Below are positions 58,180-64,000 of a stretch of DNA of 64,000 nucleotides, one piece after another. The stretch spans positions 1,982,501 through 2,046,500 of the forward strand of contig NZ_PGEN01000001.1 of the NCBI RefSeq assembly GCF_002797435.1, written 5' to 3'. The notes under the pieces were generated by a model. That model was not told the origin of the DNA. It saw only the letters and a program-made list of their open reading frames with translations, and ran no database searches. Both the position numbers and the translations under genes were made by a program. Numbering within the stretch: the stretch's first letter is position 1; every line of letters begins with the position of its first letter. Origin of the DNA: Sphingomonas koreensis. Lineage in GTDB: Bacteria > Pseudomonadota > Alphaproteobacteria > Sphingomonadales > Sphingomonadaceae.

Positions 58180-59680
58180 CGGCGTTGTCGGTCCCGGGCT
58201 TGTTGCCGCGCGTCCCTCCCACCGGCACCGCCAGCAGCCGGGCGAGCTTTGCCTTGAACTCGCGCAGATCGCCGCCGCTCAGCGCCTGAACGACCGAGAA
58301 AGACACCGAACGCGGATTGATCGCGACACCGTTGCGATAGAGCTCGTAATGCAGATGCGGACCGGTCGAGATGCCGGTCGATCCGACATAGCCGATCACC
58401 TGTCCGCGCGCGACACGCTGGCCGCTGCGCACCGCGATCCGGCTCATATGGCCATAGCCGCTGCCCATGCCGCCGCTGTGGTTGAGCCGCACGAAATTGC
58501 CATAGCCGCCATTGCGCCCGGCAAAGGCGACCGTGCCGTCATTGGCCGCACGGATCGGCGACCCATAGCCTGCGGCGATGTCCAGCCCCTTGTGCATGCG
58601 CGAGAAGCCGAGCACCGGGTGGCGCCGCAGCCCGAAGCCCGAGCTGATCCGGCCCGCCGCGGGCATCGCCATCTGCCCCTTGCGCTCGCCGGTCCCGCGC
58701 CCGTCATACCAGGTGGTCCGGCCATCCTCTTCCCAGCGGACCAGCTGGAGCTTGCCCGCGCCGCCATTGAGGCCCGCATAGAGGAGGTTGCCCATCTGGA
58801 CCTCGCCGGTCGCAGCGCGTGCCTGTTCGACGATGATGTCGAATTCGCTGTCGGCACCAACGCGGCCGATCGGCACGCGCGTCGCGATCGAGCGGATATA
58901 GGCCTCGACCGCCTTGGCGGGCGCTCCGGCGGCACGCGCCGAGCGATAGAGGCTCTCGCCCACCCGGCCGCGGATGCGCAGCGGGGTATGGTCGATCGCG
59001 ATCGGGATTTCGTTGAGCGCCAGCCCGCCGCCGCTGCGCACCAGTTCGAGACTGAGGTCGAAGCGCGCGCGAAACGCCAGCTTCTCGAGCGGACGGGGCT
59101 GCGCCTTGTCGACCCGGCGGCCGAGGGTAAGGTCGAGCTGCGTGCCCGATTTGAGGTCGCCCAGCGCCACCGCGCCGGCAACCAGATCGGCGGCGCGTGC
59201 CGCATCGGCCTTGCCGACGCCCGAACGCGTCAGTGCCGCCTGCAGCGCACCGCCGCTGCCCAGCGTCACCGTGCTTTGCAGGATCGGGCGCTCCGGCGTG
59301 TCGGTGAGGTTGGCGACGAGGCTGGTGGCCGCCAGCTTCGTGCCGGTCGCCGATCCTGCCGCCATCGGCGCGATCGCCTGCGCGCGCGCGATATCGGCAT
59401 CGGTACCGGTCAGCGCCGCCGGGACGCTGGCATAGATCGGCCGTTCGAAGCCGGGCGAGAGCAGCACCACCGCCCCGCACAGAGCCGCGCAGGTCGCGAC
59501 ACCGCGGAACCATTCGCCGCTGCCGATGCGCGAGCCAAGATCGGGAACAGGGTCGAAATCGGGAAAACGCTCGCGCAACCGGTCGCCCAGCGTGGCCTTG
59601 CGAACCACGAGCGCGCGGCCGAACGAACGGGCATTGGTGCCGCCCGCCTGTTCGAACCCATGATCGCCGCGCAGGAACAA
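58169..59680 (-). CDS. M23 family metallopeptidase (peptidoglycan endopeptidase)
   Basis: A 503-residue exported LytM-type peptidase. The N-terminus is cytoplasmic with a membrane segment (VATCAALCGAVVLLSPG), then a ~300-residue OapA/LysM-less region. The M23 domain is near the C-terminus: FGLRRHPVLGFSRMHKGLDIAAGYGSPIRAANDGTV (Zn ligands His and Asp) and GPHLHYELYRNG (HxH). It trims peptide cross-links in the wall; the LamG neighbour may be a partner. The start is TTG at 59680. A full set of Zn ligands indicates an active enzyme. Confidence 0.9.
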   Translation of the reverse strand: MFLRGDHGFEQAGGTNARSFGRALVVRKATLGDRLRERFPDFDPVPDLGSRIGSGEWFRGVATCAALCGAVVLLSPGFERPIYASVPAALTGTDADIARAQAIAPMAAGSATGTKLAATSLVANLTDTPERPILQSTVTLGSGGALQAALTRSGVGKADAARAADLVAGAVALGDLKSGTQLDLTLGRRVDKAQPRPLEKLAFRARFDLSLELVRSGGGLALNEIPIAIDHTPLRIRGRVGESLYRSARAAGAPAKAVEAYIRSIATRVPIGRVGADSEFDIIVEQARAATGEVQMGNLLYAGLNGGAGKLQLVRWEEDGRTTWYDGRGTGERKGQMAMPAAGRISSGFGLRRHPVLGFSRMHKGLDIAAGYGSPIRAANDGTVAFAGRNGGYGNFVRLNHSGGMGSGYGHMSRIAVRSGQRVARGQVIGYVGSTGISTGPHLHYELYRNGVAINPRSVSFSVVQALSGGDLREFKAKLARLLAVPVGGTRGNKPGTDNAGAR

Positions 59681-59891
59681 GGTGCGCTGCCCCCCGAAAC
59701 CTAGATGCTGCCGACCCCCGGCAGCGGATCGAATCGTTGTGCAACCAACTCCCTAAAGTCAAATTAAGCAGGCTTCTCAATATGGGTAGTTGCGACAGGG
59801 CGTGCGCAGAGGGGGGCAGGGCGTGCCACTTGTCGGGAACGGGCAAACAGGCCTTGCGCGGCCCGCATCATCGCCCGATCTTGAGCCGGTA

Positions 59892-62378
59892 ATGAGCCGC
59901 TTTTCGAACAGCCCGGTCACTGCGGTGCTCGGTCCCACCAACACCGGCAAGACCCATCTCGCGATCGAGCGGCTCACGGGCCATTCGAGCGGGATGATCG
60001 GCTTTCCGCTGCGGCTGCTCGCACGCGAGGTCTATGATCGCGTCGTCGCGATCAAGGGGCCGAAGGAGGTGGCGCTGGTGACGGGTGAGGAGCGGATCGT
60101 CCCGCCCGGCGCGCGCTGGTTCCTGTGCACCGCCGAGTCCATGCCGACCGACAGAGAGGTGGGATTCGTCGCGATCGACGAAGGACAGCTCGGCGCCGAT
60201 CCCGAGCGCGGCCATGTCTTCACCGACCGGATCCTCAATGCGCGCGGCCGCGACGAGACGATGATCCTCGGCTCGGATTCGCTGCGCCCGGTGCTGAAGA
60301 AGCTGGTGCCCGAGGCCGAGATCGTCGCCCGTCCGCGCTTTTCGACCCTGAGCTATGCCGGTGCGAAGAAGCTCTCCCGCCTGCCCAAGCGCTCCGCCAT
60401 CGTCGCCTTCTCGGCCGAAGAGGTCTATGCCGTGGCCGAGGCGCTGCGCCGGCTTCGCGGCGGCGCCGCGGTGGTGATGGGGGCGCTGTCTCCGCGCACT
60501 CGCAATGCACAGGTCGCGATGTTCCAGTCGGGCGAGGTCGATTATCTCGTCGCCACCGACGCGATCGGCATGGGCCTCAACCTTGATGTCGGCCATGTCG
60601 CCTTCGCCTCGCTCTCAAAGTTCGATGGACACCGCCAGCGCCGCCTGACCATCGCCGAAATGTCGCAGATCGCGGGCCGCGCCGGACGGCATCAGCGCGA
60701 CGGCACCTTCGGATCGCTGGTCGAGGAAGGGCCGGGCGCCTTCACCCCTGAGGAAATCCGCGCGATCGAGGATCACCATGTCCCCGCGCTCGATCACCTG
60801 TACTGGCGCGAGGGCGAACCCGATCTCGCCAGCATCGATGCGCTGATCGCCAGCCTGGAACGCAAGCCCGACTCGCCGGTGCTGCGCGCCGCGCCCGAAG
60901 CGGTGGACCTGAGCGTGCTCAAGCGGCTGGCGGGCGAGGATTGGGTCCGCGCACGCGTCCGCTCGCACCGTGCGGTCGCGCGGCTCTGGGCGGCATGCGG
61001 CCTCCCCGATTTCCGCAAGCTCGGCGCCGACCCGCACGCCCGCTTCATCGCGCGCGTCTTCAAGCATCTCAGCGAAGGCAGCGGCCATATCCCGCACCAA
61101 TGGTTCGCCGACGAGATCGCCCGGCTCGACCGGATGGACGGCGATGTCGAAACGCTCGCAGGCCGCATCGCCGCGGCGCGCAGCTGGGCCTATATCGCCC
61201 AACGATCAGACTGGCTCGCCGAGCCGCTTCACTGGGCCGAACGGACCCGGGCGCTGGAGGAGAAGCTCTCCGACGCGCTCCACGCCAGCCTGACCCAGCG
61301 CTTCGTCGACAAGCGCACGACCGTATTGCTGCGCCAGATCGGTGCCGGCGCATCGCACCTCCCGGTCGAAGTCGGACCGGAGGGCGAGGTCAGCGTCGAG
61401 GACCATGTTCTCGGCCATCTCCACGGCTTCCGTTTCGTGGTCGATCCCGATGCACGCGCAGCCGACAAGCGCATGCTGCTCGCCGCCGCCGAACGGGGCC
61501 TGGCCGCGGAATTGCGCCGGCGCGGGGATTCGCTGGTCGCGGCGCCCGACGACGAACTTGCACTCGATGCCGCTGCGATCGCATGGCGCGGCGTCCCCGT
61601 CGCCACGATCGAGGCGACCGGCAATCCGATCCGCCCGCGAATCCGGCTCGACCGTGCGCTCGATGTCCTCGATGCGCGGGTCCGCGGCGCCGCGCAGGAC
61701 CGGATCGAACGCTGGTTCGCCGATCGCATCGCCGCCGACCTCCCCGATCTCGCCAGGATCGACGCGCTGAGCCGCGACGAAGCGGCCGGCAGCCGCACGC
61801 GCGCGCTCGCCGGCCTGCTCGTCGAAGCGGGCGGACTGCTCCCCCGGCGCGCCGCCGGTGCGCAGGTCGAGGCGCTCGACCCGCAGGACCGCAAGCGATT
61901 GCGCAAGGCCGGGGTCACGATCGGCACGCTCGACATCTTCGTGCCCGCATTGCTCAAGCCTCGCGCCGCCGCAGCACGGCGCGCCCTGCTCGGCCTCAGC
62001 GACGCACCGCCGGAGGGCGCCACGGTCCTCCCCCGCGCCACCCCGGGGGCCGCGCTTGAGTTCGGCTTCCGGCCCTTCGGCGCCCAGGCGGTGCGGATCG
62101 ACCTCGCCGAACGGATCGCGCACGCCGCGCACGAGGCGCGAAAGGGCCGCGCGCCCTTCACGCCTGATCCGGCGCTCGCGACTTCGATCGGCCTTGGGCC
62201 CGACACGCTCGCCCGGCTGATGGCGCAGATCGGGTTCCAGAGCGTGCGCACGCCCAGGGGCGAACCGCAGCGCTGGGTGTGGAAGGGGCTGACCCCGCTC
62301 GCAAAGCCAAAAGCGCCGCCGCGCGACACGTCGATGGGCCGGGCCTTCGCCGCGCTCGCGGAGCTGGTCGATGAGTGA
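59892..62378 (+). CDS. SUV3-like DEAD/DEAH-box RNA helicase
   Basis: An 828-residue helicase related to mitochondrial SUV3. Walker A is AVLGPTNTGKTHLAIERL; the DExx box reads AIDEGQLGADPERGHVF; further motifs are VATDAIGMGLNLDVGHVAF and QIAGRAGRHQRDGTFG (motif VI). The C-terminal ~400 residues are helical and end Lys/Arg-rich. In sphingomonads and other alphaproteobacteria such proteins are common; an RNA turnover role is inferred. The ATG at 59892 is preferred; the open frame also runs from 59790. It overlaps the next gene by 8 bases. Confidence 0.9.
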   Translation: MSRFSNSPVTAVLGPTNTGKTHLAIERLTGHSSGMIGFPLRLLAREVYDRVVAIKGPKEVALVTGEERIVPPGARWFLCTAESMPTDREVGFVAIDEGQLGADPERGHVFTDRILNARGRDETMILGSDSLRPVLKKLVPEAEIVARPRFSTLSYAGAKKLSRLPKRSAIVAFSAEEVYAVAEALRRLRGGAAVVMGALSPRTRNAQVAMFQSGEVDYLVATDAIGMGLNLDVGHVAFASLSKFDGHRQRRLTIAEMSQIAGRAGRHQRDGTFGSLVEEGPGAFTPEEIRAIEDHHVPALDHLYWREGEPDLASIDALIASLERKPDSPVLRAAPEAVDLSVLKRLAGEDWVRARVRSHRAVARLWAACGLPDFRKLGADPHARFIARVFKHLSEGSGHIPHQWFADEIARLDRMDGDVETLAGRIAAARSWAYIAQRSDWLAEPLHWAERTRALEEKLSDALHASLTQRFVDKRTTVLLRQIGAGASHLPVEVGPEGEVSVEDHVLGHLHGFRFVVDPDARAADKRMLLAAAERGLAAELRRRGDSLVAAPDDELALDAAAIAWRGVPVATIEATGNPIRPRIRLDRALDVLDARVRGAAQDRIERWFADRIAADLPDLARIDALSRDEAAGSRTRALAGLLVEAGGLLPRRAAGAQVEALDPQDRKRLRKAGVTIGTLDIFVPALLKPRAAAARRALLGLSDAPPEGATVLPRATPGAALEFGFRPFGAQAVRIDLAERIAHAAHEARKGRAPFTPDPALATSIGLGPDTLARLMAQIGFQSVRTPRGEPQRWVWKGLTPLAKPKAPPRDTSMGRAFAALAELVDE

Positions 62379-62670
62379 CGGCACGATGCGGCTCGACCGC
62401 TTCCTGTGGTTCGCGCGGCTGGTGAAGACACGCAATGCCGCGCAGGACATGGCCGAAACCGGAACGCTGCGGCTGGACGGGCGGCGGATCGAACGATCGT
62501 CGGCGCAGGTCCGTATCGGCTCGATCATCGCCTTTCCGCTGCGCGGCCGGGTGCGGGTACTGCGCGTCGAAGCGCTGCCGCGTCGCCGGGGTCCGGCGCC
62601 CGAAGCCGCCGCACTCTATCAGGAATTGCTTCCGGGACCGGCTGCACCCGCGGAAAAGCCTGAAAATTGA
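62371..62670 (+). CDS. S4 domain RNA-binding protein
   Basis: A 99-residue S4-domain protein resembling HslR: MRLDRFLWFARLVKTRNAAQDMAETGTLRLDGRRIERSSAQVRIG is the typical helix-turn region of the S4 fold. HslR rescues stalled 50S subunits in the heat-shock response. The Pro/Ala-rich C-terminal tail is variable. It overlaps the helicase gene by 8 bases, so the two are coupled; an RNA-handling pair is plausible. Confidence 0.88.
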   Translation: MSDGTMRLDRFLWFARLVKTRNAAQDMAETGTLRLDGRRIERSSAQVRIGSIIAFPLRGRVRVLRVEALPRRRGPAPEAAALYQELLPGPAAPAEKPEN

Positions 62671-62773
62671 GAATGTATCGCAGAAAGCGTCTCTTGATTG
62701 ACGCGCCCCGAACGCGGGCATAGCAGGAACAGGTTCACCGCCCGCCAGGGCGCTCTAGGGGCCTGAGACCGCC

Positions 62774-63115
62774 ATGACCTATGTCGTCACCGATGCCTGC
62801 ATCCGCTGCAAGTATATGGACTGCGTCGAGGTGTGTCCGGTCGACTGTTTCTACGAGGGCGAGAACATGCTCGTCATCAACCCCAACGAATGCATCGACT
62901 GCGGCGTGTGCGAGCCCGAATGCCCGGCCGAAGCGATCCTGCCCGATACCGAGAGCGGCCTCGAACAGTGGCTCGAGCTCAACAACACCTTCTCCGCGCA
63001 ATGGCCCAACGTCACGCGCAACGCCGGCCAGACCCCGGCCGATGCGGACGAGTTCAAGGGCAAAGAGGGCAAGTACGACGCCTATTTCTCGCCGGAGCCC
63101 GGCGCCGGCGACTGA
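62774..63115 (+). CDS. fdxA: 7Fe ferredoxin FdxA
   Basis: A 113-residue ferredoxin with one [3Fe-4S] and one [4Fe-4S] cluster. The N-terminal ligands are in [21 protein letters not shown] and the second cluster ligands in [16 protein letters not shown]. The spacing matches Azotobacter-type FdI/FdxA. A C-terminal ~45-residue extension ([16 protein letters not shown]) is common in proteobacterial FdxA. It is monocistronic, preceded by a 104-base gap after the S4 gene. Confidence 0.96.
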   Translation: MTYVVTDACIRCKYMDCVEVCPVDCFYEGENMLVINPNECIDCGVCEPECPAEAILPDTESGLEQWLELNNTFSAQWPNVTRNAGQTPADADEFKGKEGKYDAYFSPEPGAGD

Positions 63116-63385
63116 GGTCTCGCCGTTTGAGCCGGCCTGACGACCGGCTGCGGCACCGGCCCGCTCCCCCACCCATTGCCGCGCCGCAGCATCCCGAAAT
63201 CCGCGGATTCCGGGGTGGTAATTTTATTTCATCTGTGTTAAACAGCGCGCCGGACGCGAGGAATCGCGTTTCGGTACTGGAGACCGTTGTTGATTTGCCC
63301 CGACTGCCGCCTTCACCCCGGTAACCGCACCGGGCGATGCGCGCAATCCCAAAGGGGCCACGTTGATTAGAAAGGCTTCCCACAC

Positions 63386-63919
63386 ATGGCTGCCAAGGCG
63401 CTGTCCTTCGATGTCGGCGATTATGTCGTTTACCCCAAGCACGGTGTTGGCCGTGTGATCGAACTCCAGAAATCGGAAATCGCGGGGATGCAGCTCGAGC
63501 TGTACGTGCTCCGCTTCGAAAAAGAAAAGATGACGCTTCGCGTTCCGACCAACAAGGCCGAGAGCGTCGGCATGCGCAAGCTGTCGAGCGACAAGACGCT
63601 CAAGGAAGCGCTCGACACGCTCAAGGGCAAGCCCAAGGTCAAGCGCACCATGTGGTCGCGCCGCGCGCAGGAATATGAAGCGAAGATCAACTCGGGCGAC
63701 CTCGTGTCGATCGCCGAAGTGGTCCGCGACCTGTTCCGCGCCGACGACCAGCCCGAGCAGAGCTATTCGGAGCGCCAGATCTTCGAAGCCGCCGCGTCGC
63801 GCCTCGCCCGCGAGCTCGCCGCGATGGAACAGATCGACGAGAAGGCCGCGCTCGAGAAGCTGCTCGACATCCTGCGCGCCGCCGCAGCGATCTACAACAA
63901 GGACAAGGCGCCTGCATAA
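63386..63919 (+). CDS. carD: CarD family transcriptional regulator
   Basis: A 177-residue RNA-polymerase-binding regulator. The N-terminal RID domain is recognisable: FDVGDYVVYPKHGVGRVIELQKSEIAGMQLELYVLRFEKEKMTLRVPTNK. The helical C-terminal part (AAASRLARELAAMEQIDEKAALEKLL) contacts DNA in CarD. CarD stabilises open complexes and is essential in many alphaproteobacteria. AAAGG precedes the ATG, and the terminator at 63941-63968 follows. The 270-base gap upstream should contain its promoter; no clear boxes are visible. Confidence 0.92.
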   Translation: MAAKALSFDVGDYVVYPKHGVGRVIELQKSEIAGMQLELYVLRFEKEKMTLRVPTNKAESVGMRKLSSDKTLKEALDTLKGKPKVKRTMWSRRAQEYEAKINSGDLVSIAEVVRDLFRADDQPEQSYSERQIFEAAASRLARELAAMEQIDEKAALEKLLDILRAAAAIYNKDKAPA

Positions 63920-63940
63920 GGCTTGCTGAGTCGAACCGGG

Positions 63941-63968
63941 AAGGGCGGCCGGCAACGGCCGCCCTTTT
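63941..63968 (+). terminator. intrinsic terminator after carD
   Basis: AAGGGCGGCCG (63941-63951) pairs with CGGCCGCCCTT (63956-63966) around the tetraloop GCAA, followed by TT (TTTT run at 63965-63968). Strong Rho-independent terminator 22 bases after the carD stop. Confidence 0.92.
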
Positions 63969-64000
63969 CGTTTGCGCCGCCGATCCGGCGAGTGTATTAT

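Noticed and set aside
1..64000. Search for CRISPR arrays, insertion sequences, prophage or integrase genes
   Set aside because: No regularly spaced direct repeats, transposase or integrase proteins are seen. The island-like sugar loci show no flanking repeats or tRNA insertion site I can detect.

Overview
The window is high-GC alphaproteobacterial DNA, most likely from Sphingomonas or a close relative in the Sphingomonadaceae. The pointers are a CtrA-inhibitor SciP homologue, a MucR/Ros regulator, a CarD homologue, the infA-maf-RNase G-like-yacG-tRNA-Phe block, a Caulobacter-type xylose pathway and a large TonB-dependent receptor. No taxon was checked by search. No phage, insertion sequence or CRISPR array is visible.

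Region 1 (1-15.5 kb) holds envelope and housekeeping genes: a partial MlaE-like permease, a HAD hydrolase, small hypothetical proteins, an ASCH protein, a DUF445 protein, an RND efflux pump with its adaptor, two GlsB/YeaQ-type membrane proteins around a SIMPL-domain protein, SciP, MnmA, and a tightly coupled pdxH / cation-efflux / PhzF / GNAT operon.

Region 2 (15.5-24.8 kb) is a D-xylose oxidation (Weimberg) locus. It has a GH130 glycosidase, a LacI-family repressor, a sugar-porter MFS transporter, and the operon xylA-xylX-xylB-xylC-galM read on the minus strand. Perfect palindromes centred on TAGCGCTA sit in the xylA promoter and just before xylX. The xylonate dehydratase gene (xylD) is not in the window.

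Region 3 (24.8-36 kb) looks like an alginate utilisation locus on the minus strand. It contains a PL6 lyase, a PL17 oligoalginate lyase, a hexuronate-type MFS transporter, an SDR that is a candidate DEH reductase, an SGNH esterase, a TonB-dependent receptor and a FadR-type GntR regulator. ATTGGT-containing sites recur in front of the lyase operon, the receptor gene and the regulator gene. The logic would be uptake of oligomers by the receptor, depolymerisation by PL6 and PL17, import of the monomer by the MFS protein, and reduction of DEH to KDG. KDG kinase and aldolase are not here.

Region 4 (36-64 kb) is mostly core functions. It includes serine acetyltransferase, tRNA-Phe, yacG/RNase G-like/maf/infA, NifU, a RutE-like nitroreductase, tsaB-rimI, MucR, Fur, a PlsC-type acyltransferase, two different L,D-transpeptidase-fold proteins, CinA, glutamine-dependent NAD synthetase, a phosphoesterase, a phospholipase-D/cardiolipin-synthase-like protein and rpoZ. 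It continues with a processive glycosyltransferase paired with a putative outer-membrane protein, a TauE/TIGR02186 pair, a HerA-like ATPase, an M23 endopeptidase, a SUV3-like helicase with an S4 protein, ferredoxin and CarD.

Genes are very tightly packed, and many neighbours share GTGA or ATGA stop/start overlaps. The most interesting parts are the regulatory layout of the xylose locus, the alginate locus with its unassigned esterase, and the small glycosyltransferase/outer-membrane-protein pair at 51.6-54.0 kb.
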